Assembly: GCF_004843725.1 (NCBI RefSeq)
Contig: NZ_CP039451.1
Coordinates: forward strand, 4,160,001 to 4,224,000
From: Psychroserpens sp. NJDZ02
Lineage (GTDB): Bacteria; Bacteroidota; Bacteroidia; Flavobacteriales; Flavobacteriaceae
Direction: 5' to 3'
DNA length: 64,000 nucleotides
Made by a program: the position numbers and the translations under genes
The notes under the pieces: generated by a model
The model's input: only the letters and a program-made list of their open reading frames with translations
Databases searched by the model: none
What the model was told of the DNA's origin: nothing
In this document: positions 43,670-52,722 of the stretch, piece by piece
How the letters are laid out: each line of letters starts with the position of its first letter
How positions within the stretch are numbered: position 1 is the first letter of the stretch

Positions 43670-44886
43670 GTTGTTGCTTTTAAGGTGATACATGTTATTT
43701 CTGGTCGCATTCCAATTCGACCAGGAAAACCTAACCAACCTAGCCCACGATTAACATAAAGGTATTGTGCGTTAATTTGGTATAATCCTGCCCAATGTTT
43801 GTATTTATATTTAATAGGGCTCCATTCTTTTTTTCTAATTTTAATTCCGGCTTGCATCCCATGCGTATGCCCAGCTAACGTCAAGGCAATATCTGTTTTA
43901 AGAATTACTTCTTCCGTCCAATGGGTAGGATCATGAGAGAGCAATAGTTTAAAAGGAACAGCGTCCACATCCGTTAGCGCTTTTTGTAAATCGCCATATT
44001 GCTTAAATGGTGGTTTTCCCCAGTTTTCTATTCCAATAATGGCCATTTTGGAGGTATCACGTTCAATTACATCCGCTTCATTTAATAAAAGCTTAAAATT
44101 GATAATCTTAAAAAACTGTTTTATAGTGTCAAAATTAACTGCTTTTTCCTGTTCGGTGCGCCACACACTATAATCGCCATAATCATGGTTTCCTAAAATA
44201 GCATATTTACCGTGTGTTGCTTTTAATTGTCCTAAGGTGTTTTCCCAACCCTCTAATTCCCAGGCATAATTATTCACCAAATCGCCTGTAAAGCATATAA
44301 AATCTGGTTTTTCCTGATTTATTTTTTTGACTGCCTTGTCTAAAAGATGATACCGGTAATTAAAACTACCAATATGTAAATCAGAGATCTGTATAATTTT
44401 AGTCCCGTTAAACGCTTCGGGTAATTGTTTAGAGCTTACGGTAACATGATGCACTTTAAAATGATACGCCGATTTAAAAATAGCATAAGCAATAACAAAA
44501 AAAGGAAAAAAGCCTGCAAATAATCCTAGCAAAGGAATAATGAGTAATGATTGTTTTTCAGAAATAATATAATTTGAATAATACAGTATAGAAATAACAA
44601 TGACAAAAATTATTTTAGGAATAAAAGACGAGACTGTAAGCCCGTATAACGAGGAAATCAAACGCTGCTTCTTCTTTATAGCAACATGATCTAACCTTAC
44701 TTTTAATATTAAAATAGCGGTAATTAACCCAATAGTAAATAACCAAAACACCACATTTATGACTGTTTTTAAAACACGTGATGAAATAAGTTGTGTTATA
44801 GATTGCAACCAATAAAAGGCTAAAGCATCAATAACGACAATAGCCAAACATAACAGTACTATTTTGAAAATGGAATGGCTACGCAT
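43663..44886 (-). CDS. Membrane-anchored calcineurin-like phosphoesterase
   Basis: 407 residues: four hydrophobic helices in the first 150, then a phosphoesterase domain with all metal motifs: ISDLHIGS, TGDLVNN, LGNHDYGD, LLLSHDP and LAGHTHGMQ. Same group as YkuE/YaeI enzymes that act on lipid-linked phosphodiesters such as UDP-diacylglucosamine; substrate here not known. Contrast with the ligand-less domain at 10.45-14.01 kb. Last gene of the leftward CbpA-MscS operon, 24 bp after mscS. Confidence 0.9.
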   Translation of the reverse strand: MRSHSIFKIVLLCLAIVVIDALAFYWLQSITQLISSRVLKTVINVVFWLFTIGLITAILILKVRLDHVAIKKKQRLISSLYGLTVSSFIPKIIFVIVISILYYSNYIISEKQSLLIIPLLGLFAGFFPFFVIAYAIFKSAYHFKVHHVTVSSKQLPEAFNGTKIIQISDLHIGSFNYRYHLLDKAVKKINQEKPDFICFTGDLVNNYAWELEGWENTLGQLKATHGKYAILGNHDYGDYSVWRTEQEKAVNFDTIKQFFKIINFKLLLNEADVIERDTSKMAIIGIENWGKPPFKQYGDLQKALTDVDAVPFKLLLSHDPTHWTEEVILKTDIALTLAGHTHGMQAGIKIRKKEWSPIKYKYKHWAGLYQINAQYLYVNRGLGWLGFPGRIGMRPEITCITLKATTD

Positions 44887-44910
44887 GCTGATTTTATAAC
44901 TTTTAAAAGT

Positions 44911-45804
44911 TTATTTTTTAATTTCTATTTCAGGTATTTTAATAAGCTCCACTGTTGCAGAAGCTAAAATCACTTTCCCATTGGTCGCTTCAATATCTTT
45001 TCTAATCCTATCGTTTAAAAGATGCTTGGTCACTCTCCTTTGTTTATAATCGACGATATATCGCAAATTAAATTGAATCCAATTATCTGTTAACGTAGTT
45101 GCTAGGGTCGGTTCTACCATAGCATCCTCCACATAATATTTAGACACGACCTCCGTCCATTTTTCTTTTGAAGCTTTGGTATATTCGGCAAGTGTGGTTG
45201 TTGCCGCGTCAATAATGATGCTTTTAGCTAATTCGATATCAGAACCATAACGGATTGGTAAATTAAACTCGTCCCAAATAAAAGGAAAATCTTTAGAATA
45301 GTTATACACCGGTCCTTTAAACACAAAGGCATTACTTAGTTTTACGATTCGACCTGTATAATTATCACTCTCTACCCATTGCCCAATTTCCATCATCGTG
45401 GTGTAAATACTATCCACATCAATAACGTCTCCTTTAATCCCGTTAATCTCTATACGATCTCCAGGCTCATACACTTTTACAATAAAAATATACACAGAAC
45501 CTGCGATACTTAAAATTAACTCCTGCAATGTAAAGGCTAATCCCGCAGACAGCAAACCTAAAGTTATTGTAAAGTCTTTAATACTTCCTGTAAAATACAA
45601 AATAGTAATAACACCAAGTATAAAATAACCAAACAACTCTACCCCTTTTTGTGACTTATAACGTACGGAAGCATTGGCAATGTTTCGTTTTAAAAATTTT
45701 CTAATAAATTGAATACATAGCAACACAAAGCCTACTATAATACCGTATTTAAAAATACTTTTTACAAACGGATAGTCTTGCAATAATTGTTGAATTGTAT
45801 CCAT
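44911..45804 (-). CDS. MscS-family mechanosensitive ion channel
   Basis: 297 residues. Two to three N-terminal helices with the pore helix TLGLLSAGLAFTLQELILSIAGSVYIF, followed by the MscS beta domain VYEPGDRIEINGIKGDVIDVD and a C-terminal alpha/beta vestibule. Protects against osmotic downshock. In the leftward stress operon between cbpM-like and phosphoesterase genes. Confidence 0.92.
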   Translation of the reverse strand: MDTIQQLLQDYPFVKSIFKYGIIVGFVLLCIQFIRKFLKRNIANASVRYKSQKGVELFGYFILGVITILYFTGSIKDFTITLGLLSAGLAFTLQELILSIAGSVYIFIVKVYEPGDRIEINGIKGDVIDVDSIYTTMMEIGQWVESDNYTGRIVKLSNAFVFKGPVYNYSKDFPFIWDEFNLPIRYGSDIELAKSIIIDAATTTLAEYTKASKEKWTEVVSKYYVEDAMVEPTLATTLTDNWIQFNLRYIVDYKQRRVTKHLLNDRIRKDIEATNGKVILASATVELIKIPEIEIKK

Positions 45805-45823
45805 TATTTAAAACTGGTATGAC

Positions 45824-46120
45824 CTATAAATCTTCATAAAGTCTTAATTTATTATGAAGTGATGTTATTTCGCTTTGTAAGTTTTCGACGCGTTTTAATA
45901 AATTATACACAGCATCTAAGCCTTCTAAATTGATGTTTAAATCATAGTGCAAACGCATCATTTTTTCAACTTCATTAATTTGCGTTAGTTTGATATATTC
46001 CTCTTGCTCAGAAACGACAACTTCTATTAGCTCATAATCTTGTAGTTGGTTAATAAATGTTGTAGGCACATTGTAATGCGTGCAAAAAGTGGTTATAGAA
46101 ATTAAATCTGTTACTTCCAT
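45824..46120 (-). CDS. CbpM-like chaperone modulator
   Basis: 98 residues, MerR-like helical domain: LISITTFCTHYNVPTTFINQL and EVEKMMRLHYDLNINLEGLDAVYNLLKRV, as in CbpM, which binds the J-domain of CbpA and blocks its activity. It follows the cbpA-like gene with 2 bp between, the usual pair order. Confidence 0.88.
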   Translation of the reverse strand: MEVTDLISITTFCTHYNVPTTFINQLQDYELIEVVVSEQEEYIKLTQINEVEKMMRLHYDLNINLEGLDAVYNLLKRVENLQSEITSLHNKLRLYEDL

Positions 46121-46122
46121 AA

Positions 46123-47016
46123 TTATCTTAGTTTTTGAAGTTCTGTAAATAATTCTTTCTCTTTATCCGTCAGTTTTGTCGGCGTTTTTATCTGGTAAGT
46201 GATATACAAATCTCCAAATTGTCCTTCTTTTTTATACTTCGGAAACCCTTTGCCTTTCAACTTAACTTTCGTTCCGTTTTGAGTTTCTGGTTTGATTGTT
46301 AATTTCACTTTTCCGGTAAAAGTATCCACCATTAAATCGCCTCCTAATAGTGCTGTGTATAAATCTAAATCTACAGTCGCATACAGGTTGTCTTTATCTC
46401 TTTTGAATTTGGTGTTATTAGTAATTGAAAACTGAATTAATAAATCACCATTAGGACCATTATTTGTGCCTTTGCCACCATAGCCTTTAATCTTAATGGT
46501 TTGTCCATTTTCTACTCCTGCAGGAATGGTGATTCTGATATTTTTATTATTTACAGTCAGCGTACGTTTATGATCTTCGTACACCTCTTTTAGATCCAAC
46601 TGAAGCTCTGCATTAAAATCTTGACCTCTAAATCTTGAAGTACGTTGTCCTCCAGATGCCTGACCGCCAAACATATTACCAAAGATGTCTTCAAAATCAT
46701 GTTGACTATAACCACCAGCTTGCCCAGATTGACCTTGATACGCCCTTTGCTGCTGCTGTTGTTGACGTTTTGATTGCTCGTAGGCTTCGCCGTTTTGCCA
46801 GTGCTCTCCATACTGATCGTATTTTTTACGATTTTCAGGATTACTCAATACCTCATTCGCCTCATTAATTTCTTTAAATTTCTTTTCAGCGTCTTTATCA
46901 TTCGGATTTAAATCTGGATGGTATTTACGCGCCAATTTTCTGTAGGCTTTTTTTATATCTTTTTCTGACGCTGTTTTGGAAATGCCCAACGTTTTATAAT
47001 ACTCTACAACTGCCAT
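46123..47016 (-). CDS. CbpA-like DnaJ-family co-chaperone
   Basis: 297 residues: J-domain with HPD ([12 protein letters not shown], residues about 27-38), Gly/Gln-rich linker (about 75-130, with a run of glutamines), and two C-terminal substrate-binding domains; no zinc-finger cysteines, so CbpA rather than DnaJ. Works with DnaK in protein folding under stress. Adjacent to its modulator CbpM and behind a small helical protein, 0-2 bp gaps. Confidence 0.93.
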   Translation of the reverse strand: MAVVEYYKTLGISKTASEKDIKKAYRKLARKYHPDLNPNDKDAEKKFKEINEANEVLSNPENRKKYDQYGEHWQNGEAYEQSKRQQQQQQRAYQGQSGQAGGYSQHDFEDIFGNMFGGQASGGQRTSRFRGQDFNAELQLDLKEVYEDHKRTLTVNNKNIRITIPAGVENGQTIKIKGYGGKGTNNGPNGDLLIQFSITNNTKFKRDKDNLYATVDLDLYTALLGGDLMVDTFTGKVKLTIKPETQNGTKVKLKGKGFPKYKKEGQFGDLYITYQIKTPTKLTDKEKELFTELQKLR

Positions 47017-47229
47017 TTATTTTGATTTATGATTTTCTATGTGGTGTTTTAATTCTTGTTTTAAAGTCTCCAAATAATCTTGCAAAGCTGCAACATCAAT
47101 ATGTGGATGCTCTTCAGAAGGGATGGTTACGGGTTCTTCTAACAAAAAAGTATATAGTTCCGGGTAATTGGTTTCTATATTGGTTGTTAATTGTGTAATC
47201 TCTGTAAGTAAGTCTTGCTTTGTTTTCAT
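47017..47229 (-). CDS. Small helical protein upstream of cbpA (70 residues)
   Basis: MKTKQDLLTEITQLTTNIET start chosen at 47229; the GTG at 47250 lies within the predicted transcription start zone. Two amphipathic helices around a proline-containing segment (LEEPVTIPSEEHP). No family recognised, although similar small proteins lie before cbpA in related genomes. First gene of the leftward chaperone operon. Confidence 0.7.
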   Translation of the reverse strand: MKTKQDLLTEITQLTTNIETNYPELYTFLLEEPVTIPSEEHPHIDVAALQDYLETLKQELKHHIENHKSK

Positions 47230-47250
47230 ACCTGGTTTTATTAGTAACAC

Positions 47251-47293
47251 TAAATTTACTAATAAAATCGATAGCTTAAACTGATTAATATCA
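47251..47293 (-). promoter_or_regulatory. Crp/Fnr-type site and promoter of the chaperone/MscS operon
   Basis: TGATTAATATCA at 47282-47293 and, 29.5 bp from its centre, TAAATTTA (-7-like) at 47258-47251 on the minus strand. Predicted start near 47246 leaves a short leader to the ATG at 47229. Confidence 0.65.
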
Positions 47294-47307
47294 GTTTAAG
47301 GCGTTAA

Positions 47308-47985
47308 TTATTCACTAATTATTTTACCATCTTCCATAGTAATAATCCGATCAGTCCGTTTTGCAAAATCTTCGTCATGAGTTACGATTAGCAACGATAA
47401 ATTTTCTTCCACACTAAGCTTTTTAAAGATATTAAACACATTGTCTGCATTATGGCTATCTAGATTCCCTGTGGGCTCGTCTCCCATAATAATTGACGGA
47501 TTATTTATCAATGCTCTAGCAATAGCGACACGCTGTTTTTCGCCTCCCGACACTTGAGACGCGCGTTTGTGTGCTAAATGTTCAATATTTAATATTCTTA
47601 ATTTTTCAAGCGCGTCTTTTTCAATCGCTTTGATACTTTTTTCGCCTAACTTTTTAGCAGGCAGCATGACATTTTCCAACACGGTAAATTCAGAAAGCAA
47701 ATAATGAAACTGAAACACAAAACCAATATGTTTATTTCTAATAACGGTTAACTTCTGTCTGCTATCCCCGCTTATTAAATCAGTATTCAAATACAATTCC
47801 CCTTCGTACTCTGTGTCCATAGTAGACAAAATGTACAATAAGGTAGATTTTCCGCACCCAGATTTCCCCATTATGGAGACAAATTCACCTTTATTAATTT
47901 TAAAACTAATATCCTTCAGCACGTGAAAAGGTACTGGTTTTTTAAAGTATTTATTTATATTTTTTGCTTCTAAAACGGTCTCCAT
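47308..47985 (-). CDS. ABC transporter ATPase (MacB/LolD type)
   Basis: 225 residues with Walker A GKSGCGKST, Q-loop, signature VSGGEKQRVAIAR, Walker B IIMGDEPTGNLD and H-loop IVTHDEDF. Partner of the FtsX-type permease and HlyD-like protein immediately upstream; together they form a three-part exporter. Ends 79 bp before the chaperone operon. Confidence 0.93.
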   Translation of the reverse strand: METVLEAKNINKYFKKPVPFHVLKDISFKINKGEFVSIMGKSGCGKSTLLYILSTMDTEYEGELYLNTDLISGDSRQKLTVIRNKHIGFVFQFHYLLSEFTVLENVMLPAKKLGEKSIKAIEKDALEKLRILNIEHLAHKRASQVSGGEKQRVAIARALINNPSIIMGDEPTGNLDSHNADNVFNIFKKLSVEENLSLLIVTHDEDFAKRTDRIITMEDGKIISE

Positions 47986-49247
47986 TATTGTCCTCTTATT
48001 ATTCTTACTGGGTCTATTTTTTTAGCTTTAAGAGCAGGCAAATAGCCTGCAAAAAAAGTTGAGATAATTGCAAACGAAAATCCTATAACATAATACCAAA
48101 TACTAAAATCGATGGGATACGTCTCTATTTTAGCTAATGCATCTGTTTTAAACGGAATGGTGCTAATTATATTTGTACAAATCAAACCAATTAACAAGCC
48201 TAAAAGCCCACCTACGACTCCAATAATTAAGGCTTGACTCATAAAAATATACTGCACATCGTTACCTGAAAAACCGACTGCTTTTAAAATGGCAATGTCA
48301 TTCATTTTCTCGTAAATAAGCATGCTTAAAATGTTGTACACGCCAAAACCTGCAACAATTAACAACGCGATAGAAACCGCATAAGTAATAAGATTCCTGA
48401 CATCTGTACCAGTTTCAAATTGTGCATTGGCTGTTTTAATATCTATGGCGGTTACATTAAATTGTTGTGCTATTTTTTTAGATAATGGCAATGCCTTTTC
48501 GATATCATACAATTTAATATTAATATCCGTGATGTAGTTTTGTGCTTCTCCTAAAATACGTTGTACTGTTTTTAAATTGACAAAACTTTGAATCGCATCA
48601 ACATCCGAAATACCACTTTGATAAAGACCAACAATTTTTAAAGGAAACACATCACCCCCTATAGTGCTTATCTGAATGCGGTCTCCAACCGATAACGCCA
48701 TTTTTTTAGCAATACCAGATCCTAATAAGATTCCGTTTTCAGTGTTTTTAAGCTTCTCTGGCGACCCTTCAATAATATAATCTCTAAAATTGAATAATTT
48801 AGCTTCCGCAATAGGTTGTATTCCTGTTAAATTACCAGCTATTTCAATAGACCCAGCGATATAAAATATTTGTGTTTTTATTTGCGGAATCGCGCCTTTT
48901 ACAGCCTCACTTTTATTTAAAAAGTTTATAATAGGTAACGCATTATGGATTTTTTTCTGGCTTAACTTTGGCTTAATGGAATGTACGACGTTTAAGCTGT
49001 TTTTAAAAGCTTCATAAAGAGCTACAGGTTGCTGTTTTGAAGGTTCGATCTCATTATACACATGAATATGTGGGGTTTGATTTAAAATTAAATCGTCTAA
49101 CATATTATTTAAACCTGTCATAAAACTAACCAAAGTAATATATGCACCAATACCAAAAGTGACACCTAATGCAGCAATAGCAGTAGACTTAAACTTAGTT
49201 AATAATTGCTTTTTTGCAATATCTAATATAACGGGCCAGTTTACCAT
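47985..49247 (-). CDS. ABC permease, FtsX/MacB_PCD family
   Basis: 420 residues: an N-terminal helix (KSTAIAALGVTFGIGAYITL), a large periplasmic domain (about 60-270), and three C-terminal helices with the FtsX-like MIYEKMNDIAILKAVGFSG loop. Overlaps the ATPase gene by TAATG. Exports or extracts a lipoprotein, peptide or siderophore-like substrate; specificity unknown. Confidence 0.9.
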   Translation of the reverse strand: MVNWPVILDIAKKQLLTKFKSTAIAALGVTFGIGAYITLVSFMTGLNNMLDDLILNQTPHIHVYNEIEPSKQQPVALYEAFKNSLNVVHSIKPKLSQKKIHNALPIINFLNKSEAVKGAIPQIKTQIFYIAGSIEIAGNLTGIQPIAEAKLFNFRDYIIEGSPEKLKNTENGILLGSGIAKKMALSVGDRIQISTIGGDVFPLKIVGLYQSGISDVDAIQSFVNLKTVQRILGEAQNYITDINIKLYDIEKALPLSKKIAQQFNVTAIDIKTANAQFETGTDVRNLITYAVSIALLIVAGFGVYNILSMLIYEKMNDIAILKAVGFSGNDVQYIFMSQALIIGVVGGLLGLLIGLICTNIISTIPFKTDALAKIETYPIDFSIWYYVIGFSFAIISTFFAGYLPALKAKKIDPVRIIRGQ

Positions 49248-50332
49248 TATTCAGGTTTATAGATGTATGTGTCTTTGGTAATCCCGTCTAATACTTCAAT
49301 AAACTCCATATCTCCTAATCCCGTAGTAATGGTTACGATCCCATTATCCGTTTGGACTTGGTTATCACCAATAATATAACTTTTAGGAATGGTCAAAACA
49401 TTTTGCTTTTTAGAAATTATAATATTTGCTTCGCCCGACAATCCGGGGTATAATATGTCTGGGGGATTTACAAAAACAGCTTCGACTTTAAACGTTTGAT
49501 TCCGCTCATCTTTCTTCGGATAAATTTTAGAGACTTTCCCTTCTAGTACTTTACCGCTATACGCATCCAAAGTAATTAAAACCTGTTGCTTTTTTACAAT
49601 TTTGACAATATCCACCTCATCCACTAACATTTCAATAATAAAAGTAGAGGCACTACCGATAGAAGCGACAGGATCCATAGTATTTACTAATTCGCCAGAA
49701 GCTTTGTAAAGCGCATAGACTTTCCCATTTACAGCACTTTTTACTGTAAAATCCTTAGTACTAATTAAAGACGTTTGATAGGTGTTTTGTGCTTGCTTAA
49801 CATTGGTATTTAACTGATTTTTAGTTTGGTCATACTTATTTTTAAGTAACGTCAAATTATTTTTAGCTAACTGATAATTTAGTTGTTTGTTATCAAAATC
49901 GGCTTTAGAACCAATGTTTTGTTCCCATAAGTTATGCTGTCTATAAAAATTAATCGAATCATTTTTATACTTCAAATTAGCTGCTTCAATTTCATCTGCA
50001 ATTCCTGATAAAATTGCTGCACTTCCGTTATAATTATTTTTCGCTAAATCCAAAGACAACTTTGCATTTTGTGCATTTAAAACAGGCGTATTATTTATAA
50101 TTTGAGAAATCGCTTGCCCTTTTGTAACCAAATCACCTTCTTCTATTAAATTTTGATCTAAAATCCCAGCAACAATAGCATACGCTTGATATAAACTATC
50201 CGGCTGTATGGTCACAGAAGTATATACAGACTGGGTTAAATCTTGTATTGTAGGTCTAATTTTTTCTTGCGTATTGGAACATGAGTAAAAAAGTACAAAA
50301 CAACTAAGGCCTATCAAATATTTCATACGCAT
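49247..50332 (-). CDS. HlyD/RND-type periplasmic adaptor lipoprotein
   Basis: Start chosen at 50332 (MRMKYLIGLSCFVLFYSCSN) because it overlaps the preceding stop as TAATG and leads straight into a lipobox (LFYSC). Adaptor plan: biotinyl-lipoyl half LIEEGDLVTKGQAISQI, coiled-coil hairpin of about 100 residues (ANLKYKNDSINFYRQHNLW...), second half AVNGKVYALYKASGELVN, then beta-barrel. Bridges the ABC permease to an outer-membrane channel, which is not encoded here. Confidence 0.88.
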   Translation of the reverse strand: MRMKYLIGLSCFVLFYSCSNTQEKIRPTIQDLTQSVYTSVTIQPDSLYQAYAIVAGILDQNLIEEGDLVTKGQAISQIINNTPVLNAQNAKLSLDLAKNNYNGSAAILSGIADEIEAANLKYKNDSINFYRQHNLWEQNIGSKADFDNKQLNYQLAKNNLTLLKNKYDQTKNQLNTNVKQAQNTYQTSLISTKDFTVKSAVNGKVYALYKASGELVNTMDPVASIGSASTFIIEMLVDEVDIVKIVKKQQVLITLDAYSGKVLEGKVSKIYPKKDERNQTFKVEAVFVNPPDILYPGLSGEANIIISKKQNVLTIPKSYIIGDNQVQTDNGIVTITTGLGDMEFIEVLDGITKDTYIYKPE

Positions 50333-50943
50333 TAGTCTATTTTTTTTAAATACCAAAGGTTAGTATCTTTAGACTTAGTGGCTATTAAATGCTCTGAAAT
50401 AAATTTAGAAGTAATCGCTAATGGGGTTCTAAAGTTTTTAGGTATTAGACCGATTGTTTCTTCTTCCGTTAAGACCGTTTTAATTTCGCCTGAAACATCT
50501 ATGGTCGTTTCAAAATATTTATAAAGATACATTTCCTTGCCAACCAATCCATTTTCTCCCAAATCGACTTTAATTAATTTTAAGGCTATAGCCGAATTAG
50601 TATTAAAATTAGTAGCATTTAAAAACTGAGGCTTGACACTAACTACACCTGTTTTATCAATATAGCCATAATATGGAATGCCATCAATGACCTGCTTAAT
50701 TAAACATCTATCACTATTAAAAATAGGGTAAGCACTATCTCCCGATGTCGTTGGTACTAAATCAGCTCTAAAATCGACAACAATAGTACCGTCTGCATTT
50801 ATAAACGCCCATTGCTTTCCTTTCTTGACAGCGGCAACCCCGTCATGAAAAGGTGATATAAACTCTAAACCTTCACTATTTTGAGAATGACCTATAATTG
50901 GAAATAAAACGATGGCGATAAGTAAAATGGCTGCTTTTTTCAT
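50332..50943 (-). CDS. Secreted WG-repeat-like protein
   Basis: 203 residues with signal peptide (ends near IIGHSQ) and two WG-type repeats, GKQWAFINADGTIVVDF and YYGYIDKTGVVSVKPQF. No enzymatic motif. First gene of the leftward exporter operon behind a regulon palindrome; WG-repeat proteins are usually periplasmic or surface interaction modules. Function unknown. Confidence 0.82.
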   Translation of the reverse strand: MKKAAILLIAIVLFPIIGHSQNSEGLEFISPFHDGVAAVKKGKQWAFINADGTIVVDFRADLVPTTSGDSAYPIFNSDRCLIKQVIDGIPYYGYIDKTGVVSVKPQFLNATNFNTNSAIALKLIKVDLGENGLVGKEMYLYKYFETTIDVSGEIKTVLTEEETIGLIPKNFRTPLAITSKFISEHLIATKSKDTNLWYLKKID

Positions 50944-50971
50944 AATAAAACTAATTTATAATTTATGTATA

Positions 50972-51014
50972 TAAAAGTATATTGATTTCAGTTCTTACAA
51001 AATGATATTAATCA
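50972..51014 (-). promoter_or_regulatory. Crp/Fnr-type site and promoter of the exporter operon
   Basis: TGATATTAATCA at 51003-51014, centre 29.5 bp from TACTTTTA (-7-like) at 50979-50972 on the minus strand. Predicted start near 50967, leader about 24 nt. Confidence 0.7.
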
Positions 51015-51081
51015 GTTACGGCAGTAATTATTCTTTATTATAGGATGGAATAATTCTAAGATTCCTAAGACTTCCAAGCGC

Positions 51082-51459
51082 TTATTTTAGTGCCAAATTT
51101 AATTGTGCTAGTAGTATGAGCTCTGACTTGTTATGTTTAGAAAAACTGTGCGCTATCGTCCTAGCCGTTTTAAGAATTAATGCTTTTCGTGAAGCTGTGA
51201 AAAGCGCTTTATGAGATGCCATATAATTCAAAAAACTCTTAAAACAGGTATTGGCATCGTATTCTTGATCTTTATGCAACCAATCGAACATATCCATAAT
51301 CACTAAAGCTTCTTTCTCAGTACGCCACTCTACTGTTACTATTTGTTTTAACGTTTCAATTTCTATGTGTTCTACAGTACCATCAATAGCAGCAACTGCG
51401 TAAAACAATTTACCAAGGTTTTGATAGAACACCCCAGTACTATTCATATTATTTTTCAT
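51082..51459 (-). CDS. TerB-like helical protein
   Basis: 125 residues, all-helical, opening with the TerB pattern YQNLGKLFYAVAAIDGTVEHIEIETLKQIV (acidic pair after DG) and further helices. Related to tellurite-resistance TerB-like metal/membrane stress proteins by pattern only. Monocistronic, divergent from the histidine kinase and sharing its palindrome. Confidence 0.7.
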   Translation of the reverse strand: MKNNMNSTGVFYQNLGKLFYAVAAIDGTVEHIEIETLKQIVTVEWRTEKEALVIMDMFDWLHKDQEYDANTCFKSFLNYMASHKALFTASRKALILKTARTIAHSFSKHNKSELILLAQLNLALK

Positions 51460-51476
51460 CCCTTTAATTTAATATC

Positions 51477-51518
51477 CAAAGTAATCGGATTTCAAGACTT
51501 AACACATGATATTAATCA
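51477..51518. promoter_or_regulatory. Crp/Fnr-type site between the TerB-like gene and the histidine kinase
   Basis: TGATATTAATCA at 51507-51518. Leftward, TTACTTTG (51484-51477) lies 28.5 bp from the centre. Rightward a -7-like TATTTTG sits at 51549-51555, 36.5 bp from the centre, before the kinase ATG at 51586. The kinase/regulator operon may thus be self-controlled. Confidence 0.65.
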
Positions 51519-51585
51519 GTAAACACAGCAATAATGTCTTTTTTTTCGTATTTTGAAACTTTATTTTATACTACACACTCCCTTT

Positions 51586-52722
51586 ATGTTTAATAACAAC
51601 CAAGAGATTTTTGAAATTTTATCTGAAGCCATATCAGAAGGTATTCTTATAGTCGATGAAAACCAAACCATTATCGCAGTAAACGCCTCTACAGAAGAGA
51701 TGTTTGGTTATAATAAAGATGAACTAAATAACAAACCATTAGAAACCCTTATCCCTTCTAATTATCATAAAGGACACGGTAAACAGTTTAATTCGTATTA
51801 CAAAAACAGTGAAAAACGAACTATGGGTAAAGGACGTGCTCTTTTTGCTGTTAAAAAAGATGGTAACACCTTTCCTGTAGAAGTTGGTTTAAATCCTTTT
51901 AACGTCGCTGATAAAAAATACGTTATGGCTTTGGTTATTGATATTACCGAGCGTAAAAACTATACTGATAAATTAGAAAAAACAGTTGAGGAGCGTACCA
52001 AACAACTTAGAGAAGCTTTAGAAACTGAAAAAGAATTAAACGATTTAAAAACTAAGTTTTTATCTCTAGTGTCTCACGAATTTAAAACGCCTTTAACAGG
52101 AATTTTAACCTCGTCCATGCTACTAAGCAAGTACCAATTAGCTGAGCAACAAGACAAAAGAGACAAGCATATAAACACCATTAATAGTAAAGTACAATAC
52201 TTAAATAATATTTTAAATGACTTTCTATCTGTGGAAAAATTAGAATCTGGAAAGGTTAATTACAAGTTTACCGAGTTTAGATTAAGTAAAGTGGTTAACG
52301 AAGTCGTTTACAATGCTAATATGCTTTTAAAAGAAGGTCAGAAAATAAAATATCCTGAAAATATTGATGATATATCATTAACTCAAGATGAAAAAACTAT
52401 AGAATTAGCCTTGTCTAACCTCGTACATAATGCTATAAAATATTCGCCAGAAAACACCACGATCGAACTACAAGTTAATCAGAACCAAAACAATACAATT
52501 TTTAAGATTATTGATAACGGAATTGGTATACCAGAAAATGACCAAAAAAATATATTTAATCGTTATTTTAGAGCCGAAAATGCTTTACTAAATCAAGGTA
52601 CTGGTATTGGTTTAAATATTGTAAAAACACATTTAGAAAATCTAGGAGGCGCAATACAATTTGAAAGCAAAGAAAATATAGGATCTACTTTTACCATTAC
52701 TATACCAAATACACCAAACTAA
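51586..52722 (+). CDS. PAS-domain sensor histidine kinase
   Basis: 378 residues from the ATG at 51586 (MFNNNQEIFEILSEAI); the TTG at 51553 overlaps the promoter. PAS domain (about 5-125, VDENQTIIAVNASTEEMFGY), coiled coil, HisKA with phospho-acceptor H164 in SLVSHEFKTPL, and HATPase with LALSNLVHNAIKYS, DNGIGIPE and GTGIGLNIV. No membrane segment, so it senses a cytosolic signal; the PAS-type HGKGR... loop HKGHGKQFNSY is FixL-like in style, but a heme ligand cannot be proved. Its stop overlaps the regulator ATG (TAATG). Confidence 0.92.
   Translation: MFNNNQEIFEILSEAISEGILIVDENQTIIAVNASTEEMFGYNKDELNNKPLETLIPSNYHKGHGKQFNSYYKNSEKRTMGKGRALFAVKKDGNTFPVEVGLNPFNVADKKYVMALVIDITERKNYTDKLEKTVEERTKQLREALETEKELNDLKTKFLSLVSHEFKTPLTGILTSSMLLSKYQLAEQQDKRDKHINTINSKVQYLNNILNDFLSVEKLESGKVNYKFTEFRLSKVVNEVVYNANMLLKEGQKIKYPENIDDISLTQDEKTIELALSNLVHNAIKYSPENTTIELQVNQNQNNTIFKIIDNGIGIPENDQKNIFNRYFRAENALLNQGTGIGLNIVKTHLENLGGAIQFESKENIGSTFTITIPNTPN

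Noticed and set aside
43663..44886. Second unarmed phosphoesterase
   Set aside because: All five metal motifs are intact here, unlike the gene at 10.45 kb.
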